From CAXGTL01 sp964645705 (GTDB lineage: Archaea; Nanobdellota; Nanobdellia; Woesearchaeales; CAXGTL01): DNA of 64,000 nucleotides. This document shows, piece after piece, positions 49,209 through 58,481 of this stretch. Location: contig CAZYAB010000004.1 of NCBI GenBank assembly GCA_964645705.1, forward strand, positions 62,001-126,000, written 5' to 3'. Within the stretch, counting starts at the first letter, position 1, and every line of letters starts with the position of its first letter. A model generated the notes under the pieces. The model searched no databases and was not told where the DNA came from. It saw only the letters and a list, made by a program, of their open reading frames with translations. Position numbers and translations under genes: made by a program.

Positions 49209-51965
49209 ATGACACTCACACAAACAATCACAACTTGCTATGAAAATTTAAAAAAGAATTTCCTAAAAATTTCATTAGCTTCATTATTAACAATTCTTCC
49301 ATCAAATCTTTATGCACAAACATTCAGTGGACAAGTTTTCATAAACACTTCTAAGACAAGCACTCCAGAATTTAGACCATCAACAAATATTGAGATGAAA
49401 TTATGTTCAGATAATGATGAAAAAACAATCACATTAGACAAAGCAGGTTTTTTCAGAGAAAAGATTAACAAAGAACACAAACCAGCAACAATACACATAA
49501 AAAATCACGACACATTTGAATCAGAACATGAATTCACATTTACTTTTGATAAGTATGATTTAGAAAGAAAATCTGATGTAACTCAATTCATATTTCTTTA
49601 TCCTCAACAACATTGGAATGAGGGCAATCTTTGGTTTACATTAACATCAAGAACGAAAATAGATTCTTCAAAAGAACACGTTATACTTGTTCCTGGTTTC
49701 CATAATGTGAATAAAGAATTTGGAAACATGCAATATCATCTATTTGCAAGAATTCCAAATAATTATTTTGAATTTAATTATCCTGGTGATCAAGATACAA
49801 GATTAAGTTCTTGGTTATTAGACAATGCATTTTATTTTTTAACAGGCAATAAAAAGGACAAAAAAATAAATATTATAGGACATAGTATGGGGAATCTTGT
49901 TACAAGAGCTTTAATCCAAAATAAAGCACTTTTTCAAAAGCATTTTAATACATACATACAAGACAATATAATTGTTCCTTACAAAGATAATATTGAAATA
50001 TTTATCATGTTAGCACCACCAAATTTTGGAAGTTACCAAGCTTATAGAATTGTTTTTGAACAAGGTTATAAAACTTTAGAGAGATTTATAAGAGGCTTTA
50101 ATCCAAATGCCCCTGCATACAAACAATTAGCATTAGGTAGCGTATTTTTATGGGACATTAATCAAAATTTTGAATTCTTCAAACAAAAATACGCAGAAAT
50201 CAATACACATATTATTGCGGGAAATAATTCTAATTTACTCCTTGCTTTAGAAGCTGCTTTGCCAGAAACAAAACTAGATCAAGGTGATGGATTTGTATCT
50301 TTGTTAAGCACAAGATTACCAGGAATTCCTATGTATGTTGTTGATCATAATCATGCAACTATTGCAGGAAAGACCAGATCAGGAAATCCTTTAGATGAAA
50401 AAAAATACAATGATGTGTTAGTTTGTATAGAAAAATTAATTAGAAAAAATAAACTAGACAAGAGAACAAGGGATGAACATGGAATAATTCTTTGTGATGG
50501 ATCATCATTAAACAGTGCAATTATGCTAAAAACAGATAAATTTTATAATCTTGCTCTTGTTCAAAAACAATCAATAGATGAAACATCATACATTCTTACA
50601 GAAGATTCAGGAAAAACAATGAGTTTGGATAAGCACACTATTAATACTAACCCTAATATTTATTCAGAAATTCCTGTTCAACTTGATCCAAATTCAAAAG
50701 ACATAGTATATTTTGCATTTTACAGAGAATTTTTTAAAGAAGGATTTGAAAAAACAAATAAACCATTGTTTGGATTAAAACCTGGTGAATACAGAATTGC
50801 AATTGTAGAAAAAGATAGAAGCTGGTCAAAAACATTAAAGTTTTGGTCAGATGAAGATGAATTTACTTACACAATAAGACTAAGTCCAAATGGAATAAAA
50901 CTAGAGCCTGGTCAATTTCATATGCATGAATTAACAATTGATGATATTGTAAAGTTTGTTAAACCTGGTGAGGTAAAGGAAGAGGAAGAAAAAGAACCAA
51001 AAGAAATAGTAAGAAAAGAAAAACAAAAACAGAAACAAAGGCGAAAACTCGAAACAATTATTATTCATGATCAAATTATTCATCCTAACAAGATGACTTG
51101 TGGTGAATATGCTGAGTTTTTGGTGATGAAAAATGCTTTGTCAAAGGACACTGGTTTTTATGAATTTTTGAATGATAATAGACCCTATAAATTGTCTGAT
51201 ATTGAAAAAATAGATTTTGATGATCCGCCAGGACCCGCAATAGACATCAATCATTGTTATGTTTTTAGAAATGTAAGATTCGTACTTGTATCTTCAAGTA
51301 ATTTTTTTGCAAATCTAGAACAAGTTCCACTCGGTTTATTTGAAAATGCAGAAGACTTATTTCTAAATATTAATAAATCAATTTCTGGCAATTTAGAAAG
51401 AGTTCATCCTAATTTATTTAAAAATGCTGAATACTTAAATTTACAGTGTACAAACATATCAGGCAATTTAGAAAATGTTCATAATAACTTATTTAAAAAT
51501 GTTCGTTGTTTAGATTTACTTCAAACCAATATTTCAGGTAATTTAGAATATATAAACACTAATTTATTTAAATATGCTGAGTCATTAATCTTTACTAGAA
51601 CTAAAGTCTTTGGAAATTTGGAAAATGTAAATCCTAATTTATTCAAAAATGTAAAAGTCATAAATCTTTATGAAACACAAATTACAGGAGATTTAAAAAG
51701 TGTTCATCCTGATTTATTTAAAAACGCACAAGCTATTGATTTGAGCTATACCAATATAACAGGCAACTTAAAAGATATCCATCCAGATTTATTTAAAAAT
51801 GCGGAAGAAATTTCTTTTAATAATACAAATGTTTTAGGTGATTTAAGAGACATTCATCCTAATTTATTTAGTAATGCAAAGTATGTTAGTTTATGTAATA
51901 CAAAAATCACAGGCCCTTCAACAGGCATTGATCCAAAATTTAAGGGTTATATTTTTAAGGATTAG
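49209..51965 (+). CDS. Secreted lipase-like alpha/beta hydrolase with C-terminal LRR-like repeats
   Basis: Protein of 918 residues with a signal peptide (about 15-37, ending YAQ). A carboxypeptidase-regulatory-like beta region lies at about 40-120. An alpha/beta hydrolase lies at about 155-410: HVILVPGFHN near 159, nucleophile elbow GHSMGN with Ser near 226, Asp in DQGDGF near 360 and His in VDHNHAT near 380. A beta domain and charged linker follow (to about 615), then the MTCGEYAEFLV cap near 635 and about ten LRR-like repeats (SGNLENVHxNLFKNA). It is probably an exported lipase or esterase that binds a surface partner. It lies 18 bp after the sister gene; both sit inside a minus-strand block, as if inserted. 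Confidence 0.78.
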   Translation: MTLTQTITTCYENLKKNFLKISLASLLTILPSNLYAQTFSGQVFINTSKTSTPEFRPSTNIEMKLCSDNDEKTITLDKAGFFREKINKEHKPATIHIKNHDTFESEHEFTFTFDKYDLERKSDVTQFIFLYPQQHWNEGNLWFTLTSRTKIDSSKEHVILVPGFHNVNKEFGNMQYHLFARIPNNYFEFNYPGDQDTRLSSWLLDNAFYFLTGNKKDKKINIIGHSMGNLVTRALIQNKALFQKHFNTYIQDNIIVPYKDNIEIFIMLAPPNFGSYQAYRIVFEQGYKTLERFIRGFNPNAPAYKQLALGSVFLWDINQNFEFFKQKYAEINTHIIAGNNSNLLLALEAALPETKLDQGDGFVSLLSTRLPGIPMYVVDHNHATIAGKTRSGNPLDEKKYNDVLVCIEKLIRKNKLDKRTRDEHGIILCDGSSLNSAIMLKTDKFYNLALVQKQSIDETSYILTEDSGKTMSLDKHTINTNPNIYSEIPVQLDPNSKDIVYFAFYREFFKEGFEKTNKPLFGLKPGEYRIAIVEKDRSWSKTLKFWSDEDEFTYTIRLSPNGIKLEPGQFHMHELTIDDIVKFVKPGEVKEEEEKEPKEIVRKEKQKQKQRRKLETIIIHDQIIHPNKMTCGEYAEFLVMKNALSKDTGFYEFLNDNRPYKLSDIEKIDFDDPPGPAIDINHCYVFRNVRFVLVSSSNFFANLEQVPLGLFENAEDLFLNINKSISGNLERVHPNLFKNAEYLNLQCTNISGNLENVHNNLFKNVRCLDLLQTNISGNLEYINTNLFKYAESLIFTRTKVFGNLENVNPNLFKNVKVINLYETQITGDLKSVHPDLFKNAQAIDLSYTNITGNLKDIHPDLFKNAEEISFNNTNVLGDLRDIHPNLFSNAKYVSLCNTKITGPSTGIDPKFKGYIFKD

Positions 51966-52005
51966 AAAGTACATTAAAAATTTAAATTAAAATAAATTGA
52001 TTAAC

Positions 52006-52680
52006 TCACTCCTCAGTCCCAAATCCAGGCACATCAGGAATATCAATAATAATATTGCCTTCATCATCAGGCACAGCTTTTCGAACATCTGCAGTATAGA
52101 CAGGTCCACCACTACAATATTCTTTTTTCTTAAATTCATCAAAATCAGAAACATCATCTAATTCTTCTGCTAAATAAATTCTAACTAAGTCAACATTCTT
52201 TTGTTTACACATATATAATTTTTGCAGACCTTTGTTAATGCCAAAAACATTTTCCCCGACTATTAATACAGAAATGCCTGTTGGTGTTTTTTCACTATGG
52301 AGATAAACATTTTGTAAATTTATGCAGGACACATCATCATCGCATGTTTTAGAATCACACACACAGAGGCAATCATTTGTTGTACATTCTTTGCTTGGTT
52401 TTTCAGCATTTTCACCTACATACCCTATTAAATAATAATTTTCATCAAGAAATAATGTAAATGATTTATGTTCACCAAGTTCCATTTTTCCTATCTCAAA
52501 ACCAAATCTTCTTAAACTTGCTTTGCTTTCTTGACCAGGATCAGGAATAAACAAAGTAGCAATTTTATAAAAAACATAAGCAGACACTATTATTAAAAAA
52601 ACAGCAATAACAATTCCTATCAGATTACCCAATGCCATCTGGAATACTGCTTTTTTCTTTTTATAGATTTTACATTTCAT
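52006..52680 (-). CDS. Single-span surface protein, 224 residues
   Basis: MKCKIYKKKKAVFQMALGNL precedes a membrane helix (about 17-45, IGIVIAVFLIIVSAYVFYKI). The external domain has clustered cysteines (ECTTNDCLCVCDSKTC near 108-123) suggesting disulfides, and an acidic proline-rich C-terminus. It overlaps the upstream gene by 4 bp. The shared KK-A plus helix start connects it to the neighbouring pilin-like set. Function unknown. Confidence 0.65.
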   Translation of the reverse strand: MKCKIYKKKKAVFQMALGNLIGIVIAVFLIIVSAYVFYKIATLFIPDPGQESKASLRRFGFEIGKMELGEHKSFTLFLDENYYLIGYVGENAEKPSKECTTNDCLCVCDSKTCDDDVSCINLQNVYLHSEKTPTGISVLIVGENVFGINKGLQKLYMCKQKNVDLVRIYLAEELDDVSDFDEFKKKEYCSGGPVYTADVRKAVPDDEGNIIIDIPDVPGFGTEE

Positions 52681-53141
52681 TCTGGCCTAGGCTTTGCTTC
52701 AACAAAATGACAAAGATATAATCTATCTTTTCTTTTGTTTATCTTTTCTATACATCCTTGATTAAATTGATATAATGAATTTGTATCTTCTTTTTCTTTT
52801 TTTTCCTGTTTAACATCACATCTTAAAGGAATCATGTCACCATCATTATCATCAAGTGTGTTATGACATCCGCCTTGTTCTTTTGGGCACAAACAATTAT
52901 CACAAACATCCCACAACCTATCCTCGTCTTGATCATTTATTTTTGTTAATGTTCCGTCTTTGCTGGCTGTTAAACAACTTTCATACTGTCGTTGTATTAA
53001 TAACTTATTTGTTTCAGTCCCCATTATTCCAATTCTATCACTAAAATAATATATTAATAAAGCAGCAACAACAACTCCTATAATTATAAGGATCAATATA
53101 TTAACAGCAACTGCTTTTTTATTTTTTATTTTATTATTCAT
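52677..53141 (-). CDS. Single-span protein with calcium-binding-like acidic repeats
   Basis: About 154 residues. MNNKIKNKKAVAVNIL leads into the membrane helix (to about 33). The external part has DQDEDRLWDVCDNCLCP near 70 and DDNDGDMIPLRCD near 96, acidic loops resembling thrombospondin type 3 calcium-binding repeats, with several cysteines. GGTTGATAAA before the ATG at 53141 and the position of the KKA motif favour this start over an upstream one at 53168. It overlaps the next gene by 4 bp. Confidence 0.65.
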   Translation of the reverse strand: MNNKIKNKKAVAVNILILIIIGVVVAALLIYYFSDRIGIMGTETNKLLIQRQYESCLTASKDGTLTKINDQDEDRLWDVCDNCLCPKEQGGCHNTLDDNDGDMIPLRCDVKQEKKEKEDTNSLYQFNQGCIEKINKRKDRLYLCHFVEAKPRPE

Positions 53142-53146
53142 TTTTA

Positions 53147-53407
53147 TCAACCTATTACTTTGCAACAAGTTTGTCTGTCTTGATACTCGCAGTCAAGAAA
53201 CACCAATGGTGCTCCGCCTTTATTTTTACATGCATCAATACCAGCAACACATTCATTTCCTTTGCTTTCGCATTCATTCAATGCTTTTATTCCTATATTC
53301 ATTTGTCCTGTGAATACCATGATCATTACAACTAAAACAACTAAAAGCAAGAGTGCAACAACAATTGTTCTTAATGCTAATTCTGATTTTTTATTTGATT
53401 TAAACAT
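53147..53407 (-). CDS. Pilin-like small protein with cysteine-rich exterior, 86 residues
   Basis: MFKSNKKSELALRTIVVALL with a long hydrophobic helix (about 12-33) has the layout of archaeal class III (type IV pilin) signal peptides. The exterior carries six cysteines (NECESKGNECVAGIDACKNKG, then DCEYQDRQTCCK). The same cysteine plan occurs in the 94-residue protein at 56977 and partly in the 105-residue protein at 56658, so the three are paralogues. AGGTGATAAAAA precedes the ATG. Confidence 0.7.
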   Translation of the reverse strand: MFKSNKKSELALRTIVVALLLLVVLVVMIMVFTGQMNIGIKALNECESKGNECVAGIDACKNKGGAPLVFLDCEYQDRQTCCKVIG

Positions 53408-53419
53408 TTTTTATCACCT

Positions 53420-54607
53420 TTATAATTCAGCTAAAATATTATCATAATCAGGATCCTTTTCATCAGGGTCATATCCTGCTACATTTCCACACACATAACC
53501 TCTTATAAATGTTGTTTGCAGTTTTTCTACATTCTCTTGTGTCCAAGTTTCTTTTAATCTTATAATGTCATCTGGTTTATTAATATATTCAACATATGCT
53601 CTACAGTATGATCCTGGAGGAATTTCTGAATTAGTAATATATCTCCCATATTCTTTAACTAATTCTTCTTTGAATTTAAACTTAGTATCTTTTTCTTTGT
53701 CTGAAACTAATTTTTCATTCATCAAATTCATGCCTTCTTTATAATAACTTATCATCCTATCAGGATACTGCCTTTCAAATGAGAATCTTATTTTTCTTAC
53801 ATACACCATTATCAAAGCTTTAAAATAAGCATTTGTTTCATCAAATGCGACAAGACCTTCAAGTTCATCCAAGCATAAATTTTCAAGGTTAGTCAAAGCT
53901 TCTGAAAAGGTTTCTTCAGCATTTGTATCACTCGGATTTGGTATTTTTTCAAAATCATTTGTTGTTTTATATTTTTGAAAAAAATTGTCGTATATTTCCA
54001 AAGCTTTTTCTAAAGAACCACTATTATATTCATCTTCAGCTAATTTAAGCTTAAAATAATCATTATAATGCCCATCATTAGGATGTTTTTCAAAATAATC
54101 ATCTAATATTTTTCTAGTCTCTTTAGCATCATCATCTTCAATTAATTCTATTAAAAGATGAATTATTTCTGCATCATCTTTACCATATCTACTTTTTGTT
54201 TTAATATTATCATAAGCTTCTTTTATCAAAATTTTTGCTTTGTCAGGATCTTCGTACTTAATTCTAAGAGCAGAATTAAATCTCAGCTTATCATTTGTTT
54301 CATAATCATATTTTTCTTGTTCTTCTGGAAAACATTGCATGAATCTATGATATAAATTTTCACGTTCCTCCAAATCATCTTTTATATTATCAATCATCTC
54401 TTTATATTCCTCAGCAGTATATCCTTGACATTTCTCATCCCCTCCTATAGATGTTATAAGGAACTTCATTAAACCTGTTCCAGACCATATTTTAGGGCCA
54501 AAATTCACAAGAACAACAACCATAAAAAAAACAAGAATTCCAATTACAACCATTGCAAATACACTTATTACACCTTTTTTTTTGTTTTTTATTCTGAGTT
54601 TTTTCAT
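53420..54607 (-). CDS. Membrane-anchored TPR-like protein, 395 residues
   Basis: MKKLRIKNKKKGVISVFAMV plus a hydrophobic helix (about 13-36) gives a pilin-like N-terminal anchor. The external part (about 60-395) is alpha-helical with TPR-like repeats, for example AEDEYNSGSLEKALEIYDNFF near 190 and DAEIIHLLIELIEDDDAKE near 142. TPR arrays bind proteins, so this may organise the other surface proteins of the block (inference). Its ATG abuts the stop of a 49-residue pilin-like gene. Confidence 0.65.
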   Translation of the reverse strand: MKKLRIKNKKKGVISVFAMVVIGILVFFMVVVLVNFGPKIWSGTGLMKFLITSIGGDEKCQGYTAEEYKEMIDNIKDDLEERENLYHRFMQCFPEEQEKYDYETNDKLRFNSALRIKYEDPDKAKILIKEAYDNIKTKSRYGKDDAEIIHLLIELIEDDDAKETRKILDDYFEKHPNDGHYNDYFKLKLAEDEYNSGSLEKALEIYDNFFQKYKTTNDFEKIPNPSDTNAEETFSEALTNLENLCLDELEGLVAFDETNAYFKALIMVYVRKIRFSFERQYPDRMISYYKEGMNLMNEKLVSDKEKDTKFKFKEELVKEYGRYITNSEIPPGSYCRAYVEYINKPDDIIRLKETWTQENVEKLQTTFIRGYVCGNVAGYDPDEKDPDYDNILAEL

Positions 54608-54608
54608 A

Positions 54609-54758
54609 TTATAAACCTGGTATTGATAGATTCATTAGATAACCCTTGCCCCAAAACAAGAAATATAATATAATGGCAAGCACTACTAATAATATTACTA
54701 TTTTCACAATAGTTTGTAATGAAAGTGAAAATCCTTTATTATTCTTTATTATTTTCAT
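54609..54758 (-). CDS. Tiny pilin-like membrane protein, 49 residues
   Basis: Starts MKIIKNNKGFSLSLQTIV, then a hydrophobic helix (LLVVLAIILYFLFW) and a 12-residue tail. The short basic leader with K-G-F-S before the helix resembles a type IV pilin/pseudopilin prepilin peptidase site. It lies between two operon members with 1-bp spacing to the next. The composition and position make it a likely real gene. Function unknown. Confidence 0.6.
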   Translation of the reverse strand: MKIIKNNKGFSLSLQTIVKIVILLVVLAIILYFLFWGKGYLMNLSIPGL

Positions 54759-54804
54759 TATTTATATATATTTTTTTTTGTTTTATTTAAATCTTTATAT
54801 AATT

Positions 54805-55743
54805 TCAAGTATGTTCTGCAGGTGCATAACTACATCCCAGTTCTTGTATCATTTGTTTACTATAAGGTCTTAGCAATACAAAAGCGCCCCAATCATAATC
54901 AATTCCTACAAGACCTCTTTTTATTTCTTTTACACCTCTTTTAGTTATAAAACTTCCAGATCCTATCATAACAAAACCAAGAGGTATACCAACTATTGTT
55001 TTTGAAACACTAACGCCTTGACTAATCAAAACATTTCCTGTTGTCATATATAGTGAACCTTTACCAAATTGTTTTGATTGATACAAAAAATTTTTCATTT
55101 TTTCTCTTCCTTTAACATAAACAAACAATACACTATATTCATTATTATTTGACGTGTCAATAGAATCATCATCAATAGTTCCATATTCTCTTTGTTTAAT
55201 AAAATTATATCCTTTTGTTTTATACGCAGTCAAATATTCAATATAAGTTGGTCTTTCTAATGTAACATCCTGTGTTGTATCTATTCTTGGTATTAATCTT
55301 GTTGCAAGATATTCTCCAAAATTATTTATTACCAGTTCTTTATTTTCAAAATCTATGTGACTACATATTGAGCAATATACATTATTTCCTTCAAAAAGTT
55401 CGAGCTTTCCTTCACCAAATTTATCCCAACAATCATATATTTCTTCTGCAATAATATCTTTTGTTTCTTCTTCTTTGACATCTTTTTCAATATTAATAAG
55501 ATTAGTAGGACATTTAATTGGCGCACTAAACACATCCATTCCTGCTAATTTATTTTTCATCTTAGTACCAAAATGAGAATAGACACTTGTTTTGCATGTT
55601 TGTTTGTCAGTGCTCGTATGCATTTCTTCAAACACATTGCCATAAAAGGCAGAAAGTATTGCTGTAACAGATAGACCTAATATGATCAGTATGATAAACT
55701 GCATTGATATTGCTTTTTTATTATTTAATATATTTCTTTTCAT
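54805..55743 (-). CDS. Single-span surface protein, 312 residues, paralogue A
   Basis: MKRNILNNKKAISMQFIILI gives the pilin-like anchor. The external domain has YDCWDKFGEGKLELFEGNN near 111, then CSICSHIDFE near 132, and a C-terminal hydrophobic stretch with GIPLGFVMIGSGSFI that may be a second membrane segment. The motif pair D-D/Y-CW-x-K-x-G-x-G and C-x-x-CS recurs in the next upstream gene, so the two are paralogues. The ATG at 55743 overlaps the upstream stop (TAATG). Function unknown. Confidence 0.65.
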   Translation of the reverse strand: MKRNILNNKKAISMQFIILIILGLSVTAILSAFYGNVFEEMHTSTDKQTCKTSVYSHFGTKMKNKLAGMDVFSAPIKCPTNLINIEKDVKEEETKDIIAEEIYDCWDKFGEGKLELFEGNNVYCSICSHIDFENKELVINNFGEYLATRLIPRIDTTQDVTLERPTYIEYLTAYKTKGYNFIKQREYGTIDDDSIDTSNNNEYSVLFVYVKGREKMKNFLYQSKQFGKGSLYMTTGNVLISQGVSVSKTIVGIPLGFVMIGSGSFITKRGVKEIKRGLVGIDYDWGAFVLLRPYSKQMIQELGCSYAPAEHT

Positions 55744-56495
55744 TATTGTAATGTCCCTTTTTCCCAAAGAAGTTGATCACATTTAAATCCTTCAAGACCT
55801 TCTGAAGTAACATCCCCTATTCCTCCTTCATGAACAATGAATAATTTTTGTGAATCCCCTTCAAAAACCTTTATTTTTCCTTTTGCAAATCTTCTGTACA
55901 CAACTAAGTAGACATTTTTATTATCATCATTATCTTCAGGCTTTTGAATAGCATCTGTTCTTATGCCACTTTCATCGAATATATTATGATTCCATGTAAG
56001 TTTACCTTCATAATGTAAAAATTTATGAATTGTTTCATCTTCATCATACTTAGAATTTCTTTCTTTCAAACGTTTTATTAATTCTTCTTCAGTTATCTTA
56101 TTATTAACAGTAAATTCAGAACACACAATACAAAAAGCTTGATCTAATATTTCATTCCCATATACTTTAAAATCACCAGCACCCATTTTATACCAACAAT
56201 CATCTAACTGAGTTACAATAGAATCAGTATCATCTATTTTTAGATTACTGGGCTTTGCTTTATAAAGATTAGCAATACATTGTAGAGGAGTATTTTCAAG
56301 CATTGATTTTGTTGCATCTTTTACTTCAGAATTAACCATAACACTAAACCTACACGTATCTTCATCAGCTTTTTTTTCAATAAGGTCTCTTAATCTTCCA
56401 GCCGCATTAAACAATACAACCGCAACAACAGCAGCAATTATTAAGATAACCACAACATACATTGCTATTGCTTTTTTATTTTTTCTCAGCCCCAC
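55743..56495 (-). CDS. Single-span surface protein, 250 residues, paralogue B
   Basis: GTG start giving MGLRKNKKAIAMYVVVILI, a pilin-like anchor helix to about 32. The external domain has LDDCWYKMGAGDFKVYGNE near 97 and FCIVCSEFTV near 121, parallel to the paralogue downstream. It overlaps the 42-residue gene upstream by 10 bp and the downstream gene by 1 bp. No known family was recognised. The conserved tryptophan and cysteine pairs suggest a disulfide-stabilised domain. Confidence 0.65.
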   Translation of the reverse strand: MGLRKNKKAIAMYVVVILIIAAVVAVVLFNAAGRLRDLIEKKADEDTCRFSVMVNSEVKDATKSMLENTPLQCIANLYKAKPSNLKIDDTDSIVTQLDDCWYKMGAGDFKVYGNEILDQAFCIVCSEFTVNNKITEEELIKRLKERNSKYDEDETIHKFLHYEGKLTWNHNIFDESGIRTDAIQKPEDNDDNKNVYLVVYRRFAKGKIKVFEGDSQKLFIVHEGGIGDVTSEGLEGFKCDQLLWEKGTLQ

Positions 56496-56614
56496 TTAAA
56501 CATCCCTCTAAATTTTAAATACCATATAGATACTAAACCAATAATAATTACAGCTAAAAGAACTATTCTAACCAAAGTTTCAATTGCAACTCTACCTCTT
56601 TTATTAACTAGCAT
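56486..56614 (-). CDS. Tiny pilin-like membrane protein, 42 residues
   Basis: MLVNKRGRVAIETLVRIVLL plus the rest of the membrane helix and a short basic tail. The K-R-G-x-x-x-I-E arrangement, with a glutamate near the start of the helix, fits the type IV pilin processing consensus well. It overlaps the next gene by 10 bp. The promoter region upstream is AT-rich (TATATATGATTATTCTAAATATAG-like, about 56617-56641). Probably a minor pilin-like subunit; unproven. Confidence 0.6.
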   Translation of the reverse strand: MLVNKRGRVAIETLVRIVLLAVIIIGLVSIWYLKFRGMFKWG

Positions 56615-56657
56615 AAACTATATTTAGAATAATCATATATATAAAGGTAGTGGTGAA

Positions 56658-56975
56658 TTATGAAGCAGCACAACAAAACAAACCAGGCGCACACCTTTGA
56701 TCAGGTTTTGACTGAATAGCTTGCATCTTTGATTTTTGACCTTGAGGACAAGGATTATTACAAGTCCCTGAACCACCATCTGCTGTTATACAAGTACCAG
56801 TTTTTGCAACAGTTCCAACACCAAATTGACTTGTGTCAGCAACATCCCCTGTGTCTTCACCCCATTCACCTATCTTATTAACAAAAATAGCAATAAGAAC
56901 AACTAAAACAATCAATGCTAACAAAGCTATGATTATTGTTCTGATTGATAATCCTTGTGCTTTTTTATTTTTCAT
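56658..56975 (-). CDS. Pilin-like protein with cysteine-rich exterior, 105 residues
   Basis: MKNKKAQGLSIRTIIIALLA with the helix to about 33. The exterior is glycine- and cysteine-rich (GTCITADGGSGTCNNPCPQG, CAPGLFCC). KKAQG is nearly identical to the upstream paralogue (EKAQGISITTI). The start at 56975 is chosen because it gives the paralogue-like N-terminus directly after the upstream stop; a longer in-frame start at 57038 would overlap that gene. Likely a surface or pilus subunit. Confidence 0.68.
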   Translation of the reverse strand: MKNKKAQGLSIRTIIIALLALIVLVVLIAIFVNKIGEWGEDTGDVADTSQFGVGTVAKTGTCITADGGSGTCNNPCPQGQKSKMQAIQSKPDQRCAPGLFCCAAS

Positions 56976-56976
56976 T

Positions 56977-57261
56977 TTATTCTGCTTGTTCACCAACAGG
57001 CACACAACAATATGGTAAATCAGGTGTTTCTTTTTCACAAGATGTTCCTGTTAATGGACTATTAAACTGACCCCTTTCCTTACATGCAGCAACACTTGCA
57101 ACACATTCTCCTGCTTTTTCACTGCAGCTTTCTAGTTGTTGTGTAAATCCTCCCATTTTACCAGTAAATATGGCAATCAATATAACTAGAACAACTAATG
57201 CAATAGCAGCCACAATAATAGTTGTAATAGAAATTCCTTGTGCTTTTTCATTTTTAAACAT
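56977..57261 (-). CDS. Pilin-like protein with cysteine-rich exterior, 94 residues
   Basis: MFKNEKAQGISITTIIVAAI and the following helix match a class III (type IV pilin-like) N-terminus. The exterior has SCSEKAGECVASVAACKERG and CEKETPDLPYCC, the same six-cysteine plan as the protein at 53147. GAGGTGAG six bases before the ATG at 57261 sets the start. It is first in the right part of the block, with TATA-like TTATATATTAAT (about 57285-57300) upstream. Confidence 0.7.
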   Translation of the reverse strand: MFKNEKAQGISITTIIVAAIALVVLVILIAIFTGKMGGFTQQLESCSEKAGECVASVAACKERGQFNSPLTGTSCEKETPDLPYCCVPVGEQAE

Positions 57262-57368
57262 AATCATCTCACCTCTAAATATAATTATATATTAATCATA
57301 TATTAATTATATATATAATAAATCATATATAAATATTGTGATTTATAAACGTTTCTATAGATTTAATC

Positions 57369-58481
57369 TTATGGTAACCAAGTTTTAGGATTTTTTAGTT
57401 TTTCAGGCAGATATTTATCAATTACATAATTAAGTGCATGTGCTGCAAATGCTTGCTGTTCTACTCTAACTTTCATCTTAGCCATCTTTGTCAAAGCTTT
57501 TTGCCATTCTTTATGATGATTTACAAAAGGATCATTTTTCATACCATCTTTAATTCTTTTAATATCTTTATCTTTTAAAGGATGTGTTGGCAGTTTATAT
57601 TTTTCAATATCATAAGGTGTTACTCCTATAAATTTGGCTTTTGGAACACAAAAGAATTCATTTATATGCGCAGCATTACCACTACCAACTTTTAATGTTC
57701 TGTAAATATTAAGATAACCATACGGATCTCCGTCAGTAAACACGTATACAGGTATTTTACAAGAATCACTTAATCTTCTTATAAATCTTCTGCAAGCCCT
57801 TGTTGGAACTCCACCCATTGATATAAGTATACATTTTACTTTTTTATAATAACCATGTTTAACCAGTCTTTGGAACATACCCGCTGTTTCAATTGCTAGT
57901 ACAAATTTAGCTTTTGTTTGAAACTTGAGATGTTCAACACTTGAAGGAATAGAATATGCGCCTGATCCAAACTTGGTACAATCAATTTTTAATCTTTTAC
58001 CAGTATTAGGATCTTTATCAATTACAATTAAGTCACCAGCAATGTCACCTCCTTTTTCTTCAGGTATAAATCCTATCTGTTCTCTATTAACCATCATCAT
58101 TGCTTCAACATCATCCATTACAGTATCAGATTCTGGTTGTTCTTTGAACCTAGCATCTCCCCAATTCTTGCTTACATAATAAGCTTCTCTCTTTGTTGCA
58201 ATGTCATCATTTTCAATCAGGCTTTTTGATAAACCCATCATTCTTAATGTCTGAGCAAAAGTTTTAACTGTTGATGCTGTAAGTGTTCTTTCTTTCATCT
58301 TCCCGAGCAATTGGAAATAACCATGTTTAGGATCATACTTTACATTTGATAAAGATCTCAGAGGACTTTCAAGGCTTGGTGATTTTTTCCTCATTATTCT
58401 TTTGTAAACATTATTAGCAAGATTCTTTATCTCTTTTACAACATTAGTTCTGCCAACTTTCTTTTTCATTTTCTTACTCAT
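57369..58481 (-). CDS. top6A: DNA topoisomerase VI subunit A
   Basis: Spo11-like catalytic subunit of 370 residues that cuts both DNA strands. The winged-helix/CAP region bears the catalytic tyrosine in KREAYYVSKNW (101/102). The Toprim domain shows AIETAGMFQRL near 195, with its acidic glutamate, and VFTDGDPYGYLN near 248, with D-x-D. ISMGGVPTRACRRFI near 222 is also typical. Its start overlaps the subunit B stop by 4 bp, so the two subunits are coupled. Confidence 0.96.
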   Translation of the reverse strand: MSKKMKKKVGRTNVVKEIKNLANNVYKRIMRKKSPSLESPLRSLSNVKYDPKHGYFQLLGKMKERTLTASTVKTFAQTLRMMGLSKSLIENDDIATKREAYYVSKNWGDARFKEQPESDTVMDDVEAMMMVNREQIGFIPEEKGGDIAGDLIVIDKDPNTGKRLKIDCTKFGSGAYSIPSSVEHLKFQTKAKFVLAIETAGMFQRLVKHGYYKKVKCILISMGGVPTRACRRFIRRLSDSCKIPVYVFTDGDPYGYLNIYRTLKVGSGNAAHINEFFCVPKAKFIGVTPYDIEKYKLPTHPLKDKDIKRIKDGMKNDPFVNHHKEWQKALTKMAKMKVRVEQQAFAAHALNYVIDKYLPEKLKNPKTWLP

